A stretch of 64,000 nucleotides of DNA from an uncultured Tolumonas sp. (GCF_963556105.2 NZ_OY829944.1:1149001-1213000); one strand, 5' to 3'; counted from the stretch's first letter, positions 1 through 8,911 are shown. Notes: generated by a model not told the origin, from the sequence alone. Translations and numbers: made by a program.

Positions 1-926
1 CAAGGTGCTGAATTTTCGCTGTTTTTTCCCACTTGTTGTTCGAAGAATGTCAGTAAACCATCTGCACTCTGGTTACTGTACATCGCTTGGATCCGCACTT
101 TTGCCAGTAAAAAATCTAAGCTAGATTCAATATGGCGTGTACGGTAGCTGCTGGCCCGGTTTCGTGCTTCGGCAATACGATTTTCAGTGATAGGGTGGGT
201 TAACAGCATCTCGGGTAATTTAGATGAATAACGGTTTTCGGCAGCCAGTTTCTGGAAAAACGTCATCATACCTGTTGGTTCAAAACCGGCATTGTAGAGT
301 AATGCCATGCCGATCCGATCGGCTTCATATTCATTATCGCGGGTGAAATTGATAGAGTTTTGTACTGTTAACCCCATAGTCGTATTGATGGCGGCAACAC
401 CAGCGGTTGGGTTTAGCATCGCCAGTGCAATAGATCCGACTAAACCAGCAATCGACAGCGGTGCGCTTTTAGCTTGGTCTTCCATATAGCGGGCAATGTG
501 TCGTTGGGTGACATGGCTGATTTCATGCGCTAACACGCCAGCGAGTTCACTTTCTGTTTCTGCATGCAGAAATAAACCGCTATGTACTTTTACGCGACCA
601 CCAAGAAATGCAGCAGCGTTAATACTGTCGTCTTTCACCAGAAAAAAAGTAAAAGGGAAGCGAACGTTATTGGCCTGGCTTACCAGTCGCATGCCCAGAT
701 CATTAATGTATTCATTCAGCACAGGGTCATCGATGATAGGCAAACTTGCGCGGGCAAACCGCATAAACGCTTTGCCGTATAAGACTTCTTGTTCGACGGA
801 TAAGGCTGAAACCCCGGCGGTACCGATATCCGGTAGTTGAGAATCAGCGTGTGATAGGGTGGAAAAAATAAGGCAACTAGCGATGCTGAAGCACAGCAGC
901 AATTTTTTCAGGCAACGATAAAGCAC
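1..926 (-). CDS. bepA: BepA-like periplasmic M48 metalloprotease (3' end outside window)
   Basis: Periplasmic chaperone/protease that assists outer-membrane protein assembly, notably LptD, and degrades misassembled forms. About 308 codons are visible, and the C-terminal TPR half expected for the family (about 487 residues in E. coli) lies beyond the window edge. I chose the GTG start at 926 because AAAGGGG sits 6 nt upstream and a signal peptide follows directly (hydrophobic core LLLCFSIASCLIF, then SHA). The zinc motif HEISH is at residues 134-138, and the third ligand is probably the Glu of NEYEAD near residue 199. It is divergent from perM, as in E. coli. The function is a family inference, but the motif and colinear length are directly visible. 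Confidence 0.93.
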   Translation of the reverse strand, partial: MLYRCLKKLLLCFSIASCLIFSTLSHADSQLPDIGTAGVSALSVEQEVLYGKAFMRFARASLPIIDDPVLNEYINDLGMRLVSQANNVRFPFTFFLVKDDSINAAAFLGGRVKVHSGLFLHAETESELAGVLAHEISHVTQRHIARYMEDQAKSAPLSIAGLVGSIALAMLNPTAGVAAINTTMGLTVQNSINFTRDNEYEADRIGMALLYNAGFEPTGMMTFFQKLAAENRYSSKLPEMLLTHPITENRIAEARNRASSYRTRHIESSLDFLLAKVRIQAMYSNQSADGLLTFFEQQVGKNSENSAP

Positions 927-1029
927 GACGTACCCCTTTCTTTGATAATTATCTGTTTCGACATGCGAAAAATACCGCGCAAGCGATTACACTAGGCAAT
1001 TGTACGATGAATTCAACGGAATCGGCAGG

Positions 1030-2106
1030 ATGTTAAACGTATTATTAAATTGGTATCGTCGGCGCTTCTCGGATCCGAACGCGGTAACCCTATTTTGGTT
1101 GTTGGTTGGTGGTTTTGCGGTTATCTATTTTTATGGCGATATCTTAGCGCCCGTTCTGGCTGCTTTGGTCATCGCTTATTTGCTGGAATGGTTTGTTCAA
1201 CGTCTGATAAAAATAGGTCTTGGTCGAAGTAGTGCCACAACATTGGTGTTACTCGTCTTCATAGGACTTATGTTGTTAATCGGTTTTGGTATTTTACCGG
1301 CGGTGTTTCGCCAAGGCATGACGTTGGTAAAAACAGGACCGGTGATGTTGGCTAATGGTACGGAATACCTTAAAAAGCTGCCGCAGCACTATCCTGATTT
1401 TTTTGATGCCTCTTTGGTTGATAGCATCACGGCTGTTATTCAAGATCGTTTAGTCAACAATAGCGGAGTGCTGGTTTCATTTTCTTTTACATCGCTGATG
1501 AATATTGCCGTTGTGCTGGTATATATGGTCTTAGTGCCGCTCTTAATTTTCTTTATGTTGAAAGATAAAGAGCATTTGTTGCTGATGATGAAGCGCTTTT
1601 TACCAAATAACCGGGAATTAGCGAACCGGGTTTGGCTGGAAATGAATGATCAGATCACCAATTATATTCGCGGTAAGGTGATTCATATTTTGGCTGTGAG
1701 TGCCGCAAATTACGTGGTGTTTGCCTTTATGGGGATCAATTACGCACTCTTGCTGGGAATATCGGTTGGCTGTTCGGTCTTGATCCCTTATATCGGCGCT
1801 GTCGCTGTGACGATCCCGGTGACTGTGGTGGCTTTATTCCAATGGGGCTTGTCTTCTGATTTTGCTTATCTGATGTTAGCCTACGCGATTGTTCAAACGC
1901 TGGATGCCAACATTCTGACGCCATTGTTGTTTTCAGAAACGATGAATTTGCACCCGATCGCTATTATTTTAGCCGTATTGGTGTTTGGCGGGTTGTGGGG
2001 GTTCTGGGGCGTATTTTTTGCAATCCCGCTCGCCACACTGGTTAAAGCAGTTGTGAACTCCTGGCCGGGAAGTACCCGAACAGAGGCATCGATAGGTTCG
2101 TATTAA
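1030..2106 (+). CDS. perM: PerM-like AI-2E/UPF0118 family inner-membrane permease
   Basis: Polytopic inner-membrane protein of the AI-2E transporter superfamily; its substrate is not established. From ATG 1030 it is 358 residues, close to E. coli PerM, and begins MLNVLLNWYRRRFSDPNAV, which matches the family N-terminus. An in-frame ATG at 1000 would add ten residues that the family lacks. Hydrophobic helices cover residues about 18-70, 145-175 and 205-340. The conserved stretch QITNYIRGKV is followed by the helical C-terminal half ending in GGLWGFWGVFFAIPLATL. It is divergently transcribed from bepA. Its 3' end lies next to an inserted IS110-family element that separates it from the convergent cnoX. 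Confidence 0.9.
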   Translation: MLNVLLNWYRRRFSDPNAVTLFWLLVGGFAVIYFYGDILAPVLAALVIAYLLEWFVQRLIKIGLGRSSATTLVLLVFIGLMLLIGFGILPAVFRQGMTLVKTGPVMLANGTEYLKKLPQHYPDFFDASLVDSITAVIQDRLVNNSGVLVSFSFTSLMNIAVVLVYMVLVPLLIFFMLKDKEHLLLMMKRFLPNNRELANRVWLEMNDQITNYIRGKVIHILAVSAANYVVFAFMGINYALLLGISVGCSVLIPYIGAVAVTIPVTVVALFQWGLSSDFAYLMLAYAIVQTLDANILTPLLFSETMNLHPIAIILAVLVFGGLWGFWGVFFAIPLATLVKAVVNSWPGSTRTEASIGSY

Positions 2107-2144
2107 TACGAATGGAATGTAGTAAATAAAATGTATGGTCCGCC

Positions 2145-2344
2145 CCGTTATTGCAAGAACAAATTTCAATGACGGGATTGGTCTGCGCTAATGTATTCGG
2201 AGTCTCTGTTGGGAGGCGCTCGCTTCCCGCTCCACGATGAGTTCCGCGCCGGAATATCCTCAAAAAAGCCCAAAGCATTTTCTGCTGTTTTTATTGTCAG
2301 GTTCTATTCCGGTGGTTCTACCGTCTTCATCATCTTCTCTTTGC
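2145..2344 (-). ncRNA. Candidate bridge RNA region of the IS1111-type element
   Basis: This 200-nt non-coding flank lies downstream of the transposase and inside the inverted repeats; the upstream flank is only about 60 nt. In the IS1111 subgroup the bridge RNA is reported to come from the downstream flank. On the minus strand I see short stems such as TTCCG-GCG-CGGAA (around 2242-2254) and GGGA/TCCC around 2208-2230, but I did not fold the whole region. The call rests on position and element type, with only weak structural support. Confidence 0.35.
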
Positions 2345-3376
2345 TCATGCAAACTCGGATTGCTGTTTCTCTGCATTAAACGCTTCTTTGTACCTCAATA
2401 CCGCCCAGACTATCCGGGCCAGTTTATTCGCTAACGCCACACACACTACATTGAACGGCTTACTGGCTCGTAGTTGCACTAACCAGTCCCCAAATATCGA
2501 CCCCGTCTTTTCCGGCCTGGCTAAAATCGCCCTCGCTCCATGAATGAACAGCGTTCTCAGATGTTTATTCCCTCGTTTGCTTATCCCGAGTAAACGCGGT
2601 TTTCCTCCCGTCGAATGCTGATGGGGAACCAGCCCCAGCCATGCGGCCAGATTGCGTCCATTCTTAAATTGTTTCACACTCCCTAATTCCGCCATACATT
2701 GACTGGCCGTCAGTACACCAACTCCAGGGATCGCATGCAATAATTGCCCTTCATCGCTCTGCGCAACATGGCGCGTAAGTTTGTCATCCTGCACTTTGAT
2801 TTGTTCATTCAGATATTTGTAATACTCATGCAATGCCGTTAATTCGATGTTTAATGCTGGCGGCAGTTCGGGTGCATTCGCTGTCAGCCAGGTGAATAAC
2901 TGTTTCATCGTCCCATGTCCCTGCGGCAGACTGACACCAAACTCGAGTAATAAAGCACCAATCCTGCACATGCATGCAGTTCGGTCTTTGATATATCCCT
3001 GCCGAACACGATAAACAGCGGTGATGAGTTGCGCATCCTCTGATTTGACTTCAACAAATCGCATGGACGGCCGTTGTGACGCCTCGGCAATCGCATCCGC
3101 ATCAATGAAATCATTCTTATTACTTTTGACATAAGGCCGTACATATTGAGGGGGAAGCAGTTTCACTGAATGACCGAGCTTAAGACACAATCGTCCCAAC
3201 CAATGAGCACCTCCGCAGGCTTCAAAGGCGATGGTGGTGAGCGGGGTGTCATAGAGAAATAGGATCAACTGTTTGCGGGAAAGTTTTTTTCGAAAAAGGG
3301 TGTTGCCTTTGCGATCGTGTGCAACTAAATGGAAATTAGATTTGCCTAAATCGATACCAATGACTTGAATAGACAT
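2345..3376 (-). CDS. IS110-family (IS1111 type) DEDD transposase
   Basis: Recombinase of 343 residues, full length for the family. The N-terminal RuvC-like DEDD domain shows GIDLGK (Asp9), FEACGG (Glu52) and NDFIDAD (Asp89, Asp92). The C-terminal Transposase_20 domain shows IPGVGVLTA near residue 216, LAAWLGLVP near 243 and HQHSTGG, whose Ser255 is the likely catalytic serine of this family. The start ATG has a strong GGAGG 9 nt upstream. An 8-bp hairpin (TTCTCAGC, 3404-3411, with GCTGAGAA, 3418-3425) lies between the element end and the start and may limit expression. No frameshift or stop is present. In this family, donor and target choice is guided by a structured bridge RNA. Confidence 0.95.
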   Translation of the reverse strand: MSIQVIGIDLGKSNFHLVAHDRKGNTLFRKKLSRKQLILFLYDTPLTTIAFEACGGAHWLGRLCLKLGHSVKLLPPQYVRPYVKSNKNDFIDADAIAEASQRPSMRFVEVKSEDAQLITAVYRVRQGYIKDRTACMCRIGALLLEFGVSLPQGHGTMKQLFTWLTANAPELPPALNIELTALHEYYKYLNEQIKVQDDKLTRHVAQSDEGQLLHAIPGVGVLTASQCMAELGSVKQFKNGRNLAAWLGLVPHQHSTGGKPRLLGISKRGNKHLRTLFIHGARAILARPEKTGSIFGDWLVQLRASKPFNVVCVALANKLARIVWAVLRYKEAFNAEKQQSEFA

Positions 3377-3445
3377 GATGGTTCACCTCCGTTACCTAAC
3401 TCATTCTCAGCTTAGTCGCTGAGAACGGAGGCGGACCATCTAATT

Positions 3446-3474
3446 AAGGCCCGAGATGAAATCGGGCCTTTTTA
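3446..3474. terminator. Intrinsic terminator between convergent perM and cnoX
   Basis: Perfect 9-bp stem AAGGCCCGA / TCGGGCCTT with a 7-nt loop, followed by TTTTA on the plus strand. It lies 6 bp beyond the right inverted repeat of the IS and just downstream of the cnoX stop, so it probably served both convergent genes before the IS inserted. Confidence 0.8.
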
Positions 3475-3489
3475 TTATCTGATAAATAT

Positions 3490-4332
3490 TTAGTAGAGCA
3501 GGGTGTAGAGTTTTTTCCGGTATTTAGATACCAAAGGATCACTACCCATGGTGGCTAAAATATCCAGATAGGTTTTTTTGGCTTCACCAAAGTTTAAATC
3601 ACGACTTAAGATGGTAAACAGCATGTCGAGTGCTTCTTGTTTACGCCCAGCCTGACTGTATTGAATCGCCAAATCTTGCTTGAGTTGTGTATTTTCTGGC
3701 TCTGCAGCGAGTTGCGCTTCAAGCGCGCGTATTTCTGGGCTATCAGAGGCTTGCTGGGCCAGATCTAAGGCCGATTTCACCTGCTGGTAAGCTGAATCTT
3801 GATATACATTCGGAATGCTTTCCAACAATGCTTGTGCTTCATCCAATCGGGCTGATTGCACACAAGCATCTGCCAAGGCGGTGGTGATTTCATAACGCTG
3901 TGGAGAGAGTTGCTGGGCTTTTGTTAACACAGCATACGCAGCCCCCGCATCGCCATTTTGTAATAACTGTTGGCCTTCCGCGAATAGCGTGTCGTCTTCT
4001 TTCGGCAGATATTTAGCCAGCATATTTTCTACTGCTGCTGGGTCTTGTGGGCCCATTAAAGCATCAGCCGGTTGTCCATTTTTGAAGATCACAACGGCAG
4101 GTAGTGCTTGTAAACCCAGTTGCACAGCCAATGATTGTAACTGAGGGTCTGCAACATCGACTCTGGCCAGTGTCACCATCGGATTAGCCAGGCCAATCAG
4201 TTGTTCCAGCTGTTGCCCCATAGGCTGACATTCCGGCAACTGATCAGCATAAAAGAAGACGGCTACGGTTTTTTGTCGAGATGCATCAAGTAATTCGGTA
4301 CGAAAATTTTCGGGTGTGATGGTAACGATCAT
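3490..4332 (-). CDS. cnoX: CnoX (YbbN): thioredoxin-like/TPR chaperedoxin
   Basis: Cytoplasmic chaperedoxin that protects substrates from oxidation and hands them to GroEL. It is 280 residues, close to E. coli CnoX. The N-terminal thioredoxin fold (about 1-110) has one Cys in LPECQP at the active-site position instead of CxxC, as expected for redox-poor CnoX, and a conserved ALPAVVIFKNGQ strand. TPR-like helices fill the C-terminal half, which ends in the family signature SKYRKKLYTLLY. I chose ATG 4332 because it overlaps the upstream stop as ATGA; an in-frame TTG at 4353 is possible. It is co-transcribed with the phosphopantetheinyl transferase upstream, and the intrinsic terminator follows the stop. 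Confidence 0.9.
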   Translation of the reverse strand: MIVTITPENFRTELLDASRQKTVAVFFYADQLPECQPMGQQLEQLIGLANPMVTLARVDVADPQLQSLAVQLGLQALPAVVIFKNGQPADALMGPQDPAAVENMLAKYLPKEDDTLFAEGQQLLQNGDAGAAYAVLTKAQQLSPQRYEITTALADACVQSARLDEAQALLESIPNVYQDSAYQQVKSALDLAQQASDSPEIRALEAQLAAEPENTQLKQDLAIQYSQAGRKQEALDMLFTILSRDLNFGEAKKTYLDILATMGSDPLVSKYRKKLYTLLY

Positions 4333-5084
4333 AATGAATTCGGCTTCAGACAAAGGTGATGTATATATGGTGGCTGTAAGGGCTCAATTTCAAGCTGATC
4401 GTTGAGAATATAATAGATTATTGGGCTTTCGACCTTGCTTTGTAAACTAACAGCACAATGCAATGCAGGAATTGGCTGAGAATATTCCGTCGCATATACT
4501 TGTTCATCTAATGAATGTAGATGCGTCAGTAAGTCAAGCCGTTGCAAACCGGCACTGATCCCACCGCCATGCGCTTTTAATACCGCTTCTTTTTGTGTCC
4601 ACAATTGGAAAAAATGCTCAGCCAATTGCTCGGCAGATTGTTGAGTCAGATACTGATATTCATTGGCGGTAAAAAAGCGTTTCGCTAATGCCAGCCAGGG
4701 GCGTACCGGTGTGTGTGCTGTGAACTCAATATCAACACCCACCGGAACGGTTGCTAACGCGATGCACAACCAATGCTGGCTGTGGCTGATATTAAATTGT
4801 AATGGGTGTTGTGTGAGCTGCGGTTTGCCATGCGATGCAGTAGAAAAACAGATCTCGGCGGGTGGCTGATGCAGTAATTGCCCGAGTAGTGTGCGTAATA
4901 AGCAGCGGCTCTGCTGATAGAATTTTGCCTGAGTCGGATGAGATATGGTCTGTAGTCGGGCTTGTTCTTCGCCTGATAAGTTATCGGGAACAGAGAGATT
5001 AAGCGTGGTCATATTACACAGCAATATTTTGCTACCTGACAACGGAAACCAGTTATCAGGTAGCGTCAATCTATTACTGTGCAT
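4329..5084 (-). CDS. 4'-phosphopantetheinyl transferase superfamily protein (Sfp/HetI type)
   Basis: Transfers the 4'-phosphopantetheine arm of CoA to a carrier-protein serine. The 251-residue protein carries the two diagnostic motifs: GVDIE (about residues 115-119, Mg-binding Asp and Glu) and WTQKEAVLKAHGGG (about residues 161-174). FNISHS near residue 98 is also conserved. The start at 5084 overlaps the end of lapC by 11 nt; an in-frame ATG at 5012 is an alternative, but the earlier start keeps the hydrophobic strand KILLCNM. No polyketide or siderophore synthase is in the window, so its carrier-protein target is unknown. Its operon partners lapC and cnoX suggest a housekeeping role, perhaps AcpT-like. 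Confidence 0.85.
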   Translation of the reverse strand: MHSNRLTLPDNWFPLSGSKILLCNMTTLNLSVPDNLSGEEQARLQTISHPTQAKFYQQSRCLLRTLLGQLLHQPPAEICFSTASHGKPQLTQHPLQFNISHSQHWLCIALATVPVGVDIEFTAHTPVRPWLALAKRFFTANEYQYLTQQSAEQLAEHFFQLWTQKEAVLKAHGGGISAGLQRLDLLTHLHSLDEQVYATEYSQPIPALHCAVSLQSKVESPIIYYILNDQLEIEPLQPPYIHHLCLKPNSL

Positions 5085-6954
5085 CTTTAAAGCGGGTTAA
5101 TTCATTCATGACTTGCAGTAATGCCGCCATGTTCGGGCGAGCATCATCAACCAGTTGGTAATTTTTTCTGGTGTAAACGCTAAAATCACCCTGACGATTA
5201 AACTCAGTAATAGTGTTTGGTTCATAGATCACATAGTGCTGACGATTACCGAGTAACAGCCAGTCATGTTGCTGATTAGCAAACAAATTACTGCCACTGC
5301 TGTAGGTTTTATCCTCATTTTCCAGACCCAGCGCATCATGCAGCAAGGTAGGGGCAAGATCGTAATGTGTGGTCAGTTTTTCCCAACGATGAGCGGCTTT
5401 ACCCGGCCAACTGATAATCAATGGCACTTGCATCTGGTAAGTGGAATAGTTGCTGCCAGAACCCCAACTATTGGTGTTGGTTTCATTAAACTCCAGCCCA
5501 CGATCAGCGGTGATAATGACAACCGTTTTTTCTGACTGCTGATGTTCCTGCAAGGTGGTTATTAATTGCCGTAACTGTTCATCACTGTAGTGAACCGCAT
5601 TTTTATAACGATTGATAAATTTATTATGATTTTCCGGGGTAAATGCCGCAAACGGATTACTATCCGTCAACTCAGGCTGGAATGGCCCTTGGTAATCGGC
5701 TGGTAAGGCTAACGTAGTTGGCATCGCAATGTTCAGATAGCTAAACCAAGGACGATCCTGACTTTGCCGTTCTAACCAACTTTGCCAGGCTGCAAACGTT
5801 TGTTGATCACCATGCGCTGTCAGCTCATTTTTACGGCGACTGATTTGTCTGACGCTGTGAAAAATACTTCTCTTGTAGATATCCTGATTCAGACCATTAC
5901 TTGAAAATGCGCTTAACAAATAATCCTGGCGTTGTAATTCATCCAATAAGACAGGAGAGACATCTTCGGCATCAAAATTACTGCGGTAGGCTTCGGGTAA
6001 GCCATAAAACAAGCTGAACAAGCTGCCAGCATGATCGTTATCGCCCGCAATATGTTGTGTAAATTGCTGATTTTTAGCCGCAAAATCGCTTAAAAATGGC
6101 ATGACATCAGGCTTAAGCATATCTGCACGTAAACCACTAACTACCACTAGCAGAATGTTTAATTTTTCTTCTGGTTCAGTGACTTGTAATGGTTTTAATG
6201 GGTAGTTCAGCCGTTGTTTACCGCGCTCCAGCTCAGCCACTTGTGCGGCTTTTGATTTATATTGTTCTAAATCCAGCCAACCATGTTTTGACAGGAACGA
6301 GCGAGCAGTCATTGGATATGACAGCGGGAAATTCGCGCGTTGAGAAATAATTGGTTCGTAAAGCTTGGCATCAGCGGCCATATACGTGATATGCGACAAT
6401 AAAAAACAGCTGACCAGCACGGTGCTAATTGCCGTACCCCACGATTTTTTCCGGCGTCGTAACTGCATCTTCCATGCATAGTTGGAAATCACCAGTTCTA
6501 ACAGGAATAACACCGGAATAACAATAAACAGAAAATTCCAGTTCAGCTCGGCTTTCGATTGCGCTTCTTTGAGCAATAACTCCCACACCGTGGGGTTAAT
6601 ATGAAATTTAAAGACGTGATAGATCTGCGTATCAACCAGCAACACAGACAGTACCAATACTGCGATCACAACTGAGCAATTTCGCATCAATTTCTGATTG
6701 GGTATTACAAAGCTGAGCGGGAATAACGTCAGCAGATAAGTAATGAACCCGATAAAAGAAAAATGCCCAAGCCAGCTCAAAATCAAATAACTAACACCCA
6801 GCTGTGTTTCCGGCCACGGGTTGGCCAGAATGTACCGACTGGATATACCCAGCGCCAGCAAGATATTAAAGAAGGTAAACCAATGTCCCCAGCTAATAAG
6901 GCGCGAGACTTGCTCTCGATAAAATGCACCGGGTTGTGGTCGCAGCAGAGCCAT
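5074..6954 (-). CDS. lapC: LapC/PbgA (YejM): inner-membrane regulator of LPS synthesis
   Basis: Inner-membrane protein with a periplasmic sulfatase/alkaline-phosphatase-like domain. In E. coli it senses periplasmic LPS and controls LpxC proteolysis through LapB and FtsH. The 626-residue length is typical (586 in E. coli). Five transmembrane helices lie at about residues 23-45, 54-80, 91-110, 141-160 and 172-195. The periplasmic domain from about residue 240 contains the folds LNILLVVVSGLRADML and TVVIITADRGLEFNE. The active-site Thr/Cys found in true sulfatases appears as Ser-Gly in SGLRADM, consistent with a non-enzymatic sensor. It directly follows yejL with 1 nt between them, the same order as in E. 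coli. Confidence 0.92.
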   Translation of the reverse strand: MALLRPQPGAFYREQVSRLISWGHWFTFFNILLALGISSRYILANPWPETQLGVSYLILSWLGHFSFIGFITYLLTLFPLSFVIPNQKLMRNCSVVIAVLVLSVLLVDTQIYHVFKFHINPTVWELLLKEAQSKAELNWNFLFIVIPVLFLLELVISNYAWKMQLRRRKKSWGTAISTVLVSCFLLSHITYMAADAKLYEPIISQRANFPLSYPMTARSFLSKHGWLDLEQYKSKAAQVAELERGKQRLNYPLKPLQVTEPEEKLNILLVVVSGLRADMLKPDVMPFLSDFAAKNQQFTQHIAGDNDHAGSLFSLFYGLPEAYRSNFDAEDVSPVLLDELQRQDYLLSAFSSNGLNQDIYKRSIFHSVRQISRRKNELTAHGDQQTFAAWQSWLERQSQDRPWFSYLNIAMPTTLALPADYQGPFQPELTDSNPFAAFTPENHNKFINRYKNAVHYSDEQLRQLITTLQEHQQSEKTVVIITADRGLEFNETNTNSWGSGSNYSTYQMQVPLIISWPGKAAHRWEKLTTHYDLAPTLLHDALGLENEDKTYSSGSNLFANQQHDWLLLGNRQHYVIYEPNTITEFNRQGDFSVYTRKNYQLVDDARPNMAALLQVMNELTRFKDAQ

Positions 6955-6955
6955 A

Positions 6956-7189
6956 TTACTGAATTACCTTTTTAGTCTGGGTAACCGATTGTTGCAGAGC
7001 CTTGGCAAATGAATTGGCAACATCTGCACGCAGTGCTTCGGGCACATGTTTGTTGATGATGTGAGTTGCTAAATTGCCCAGCGCCAATAAACCGAGATCA
7101 ACAGAGGCATTATGAGTTTGCAATACGGTTTGCATCTCTTGCATTAAAGATTCGATTTGTTCGGTGCTGTATTTAGAAAGGATCGGCAT
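6956..7189 (-). CDS. yejL: YejL, UPF0352 family small protein
   Basis: Protein of 77 residues in the UPF0352/DUF1414 family (75 in E. coli). It is all-helical with no signal peptide or membrane segment. The start MPILSKYSTEQIESLM matches the family N-terminus. No biochemical function is established. It is the first gene of the yejL-lapC-PPTase-cnoX minus-strand run and is divergent from yejK, an arrangement conserved with E. coli. Confidence 0.9.
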   Translation of the reverse strand: MPILSKYSTEQIESLMQEMQTVLQTHNASVDLGLLALGNLATHIINKHVPEALRADVANSFAKALQQSVTQTKKVIQ

Positions 7190-7276
7190 GAAATATGTCT
7201 CAATTTGCAGTTGTCAGGTTATGAACGCTATATAATACGCCACCTTGCACTTTTTCACTACGATACCACGACTGCT

Positions 7277-8308
7277 ATGAGCCTGATTATTGAACATCTT
7301 ATTATTCATTCTCTTCGCCAGGACGAGAATAGTGTCCTGACTGCTGACACCCGTTCACAGGAACTTCAGCCAACCGCTGACGTTCAGGCATGGATTGATC
7401 AACTGCACCGTATTTATCAGCAAAAAGGCAATAAATCGTATGCTTGTTTTCTGGCTGATACCGAACAACCGGAAAATCCATCACCGTTCCCACAACTATT
7501 TCAGCAATATCTGGATGAAAAACTACCTTTTGTCGATTTTACCCATCAATCGACGACCGCGTTATTAGCGCAACTGAACCACTATCAATACCCCGATGAA
7601 GGCGTGCTGATTTTCTGTAAATACCAGTTTGTCGGTGTGAGTTACATATTGCTGGGGCTACTCGATTGTGAAACCAGTGTCACCCTAACCGACACGCTGG
7701 AATTATCGCAGATCAAATACATTGATCTGAGCAAAATGCAATTGATTGCCCGCGTTGATATTACTGAGTTTCAGACCAACCCCGATTCCCGCCGGTATAT
7801 CTCGTTTATCAAAGGGCGCATTGGACGTAAGGTTTCTGATTTCTTTATGGATTTCCTCGGTGCTGCCGAAGGCATTGATGTCAAAATGCAAAATCAGTTG
7901 CTGGTACAAGCTGTCAATGAATATTGCCAGCAGGTAGCCATGCCAGCCGATGAGAAAGCAGCAACGAAGAAAAAAGTCTCTGATTACTACAAAGAGCAAA
8001 GCGAAGAGGGTGCTGATATCGCGATTAAATCGGTAGCTGAATATCTACCGAAGCAAAATGATGGCGGTGATTTTTACGCCTTTATCAGTGAAGAATATGA
8101 CTTAGATGAAGAGTTTCCGGCCGCTACCACAGCGCTGCGGAAATTGACCAAATTTGTTGGCTCGGGTGGTGGTTTAAACATTAGTTTTGATGAAAAACTA
8201 CTCGGTGAGCGAATTGGCTATGACGCACAAACTGATACGTTGACTATTAAAGGTACGCCACCGAACCTAAAAGATCAGTTACTGCGTATGTTAAAGAATC
8301 AGCATTAA
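7277..8308 (+). CDS. yejK: YejK (NdpA): nucleoid-associated protein
   Basis: Cytoplasmic nucleoid-associated protein of the NdpA family. From ATG 7277 it is 343 residues and starts MSLIIEHLIIHSLRQDENSVL, like E. coli YejK; the open frame extends upstream, but those 40 residues lack family similarity. Conserved blocks include RRYISFIKGRIGRKVSDFFMDF, TKFVGSGGGLNISFDEKLLGERI and the C-terminal LTIKGTPPNLKDQLLRM. A TATAAT at 7231-7236 in the divergent region is a likely -10 element, though I see no well-spaced -35. It is convergent with fau. Confidence 0.93.
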   Translation: MSLIIEHLIIHSLRQDENSVLTADTRSQELQPTADVQAWIDQLHRIYQQKGNKSYACFLADTEQPENPSPFPQLFQQYLDEKLPFVDFTHQSTTALLAQLNHYQYPDEGVLIFCKYQFVGVSYILLGLLDCETSVTLTDTLELSQIKYIDLSKMQLIARVDITEFQTNPDSRRYISFIKGRIGRKVSDFFMDFLGAAEGIDVKMQNQLLVQAVNEYCQQVAMPADEKAATKKKVSDYYKEQSEEGADIAIKSVAEYLPKQNDGGDFYAFISEEYDLDEEFPAATTALRKLTKFVGSGGGLNISFDEKLLGERIGYDAQTDTLTIKGTPPNLKDQLLRMLKNQH

Positions 8309-8317
8309 TTCAAAGTG

Positions 8318-8911
8318 TTAACTCAAAGGCCACTGCCAGCAGCGTGAAGGTGTAATCAACGCTGGTAGTGGTACATCCCATAGTTCGGTTGGAATGAGAT
8401 CGACTTGCTGGCAATCATGCGCTAACCCGACAGGAAACGGGCGTTGCGTCTGTTGCCAGTTTTCCAGTGTCCGATCATAAAATCCACCGCCCATACCTAA
8501 ACGATTTCCTACGGCATCAAATGCAACCAGCGGAGTAAAAATGATGTCGATATCCTGTTTGGGGATGATCTGCGTGCAATCCATTTCCGGTTCTGGAATC
8601 CGAAATCGGTTCAGCAACATTTTGGTTTCGGCGGTATAAGATAAAAACAGCAAATGGCCTTCGTGAAAGGGGTGTAATACGGGTAAGCAGACGCGGATAT
8701 CATTTTGCCAGCACCATTCGATCAGCGGTTGCGTATCGAGTTCGCCGTCACAGGCAAGATAAAGAGAAATACAGCGAACCTGATTTTCTTGTAGGAATGG
8801 GACTACGCGCAGCACGAGTTGTTGTGCGGCATGCTGTTGGGCTTGAAGGCTAAGTTCACGACGGCGGGTTCGCACTGTCGTGCGTAAAAAGTCTCGGTCG
8901 TTAACGGTCAT
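8318..8911 (-). CDS. fau: 5-formyltetrahydrofolate cyclo-ligase (YgfA)
   Basis: ATP-dependent enzyme converting 5-formyl-THF to 5,10-methenyl-THF in the cytosol. It is 197 residues, normal for the family. The N-terminal Arg-rich helix (LRTTVRTRRREL) is followed by the substrate/ATP region. The signature PLVAFDAVGNRLGMGGGFYDRTL spans about residues 126-148. It is the distal gene of the zapA-ssrS-fau arrangement shared with E. coli, so it is probably co-transcribed with 6S RNA, which in turn is processed from the same transcript. Confidence 0.93.
   Translation of the reverse strand: MTVNDRDFLRTTVRTRRRELSLQAQQHAAQQLVLRVVPFLQENQVRCISLYLACDGELDTQPLIEWCWQNDIRVCLPVLHPFHEGHLLFLSYTAETKMLLNRFRIPEPEMDCTQIIPKQDIDIIFTPLVAFDAVGNRLGMGGGFYDRTLENWQQTQRPFPVGLAHDCQQVDLIPTELWDVPLPALITPSRCWQWPLS

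Larger units (their letters stand above)
2135..3439. mobile_element. IS110-family insertion sequence, IS1111 type
   Basis: The element carries one DEDD transposase gene on the minus strand. It is bounded by a 10-bp inverted repeat, ATGGTCCGCC at 2135-2144 and GGCGGACCAT at 3430-3439, extended inward by CCGTT on both sides with a 1-nt offset. Inverted repeats near the ends are typical of the IS1111 subgroup, where the true ends lie a few bases outside them, so the limits given are approximate. No obvious target duplication is seen. The transposase gene is intact, so the element may be active. It sits between perM and the intrinsic terminator that separates perM from cnoX. Confidence 0.85.

Noticed and set aside
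307-840. Plus-strand frames within the first kilobase
   Set aside because: The minus strand encodes BepA with an HEISH motif and signal peptide; these are its shadows.
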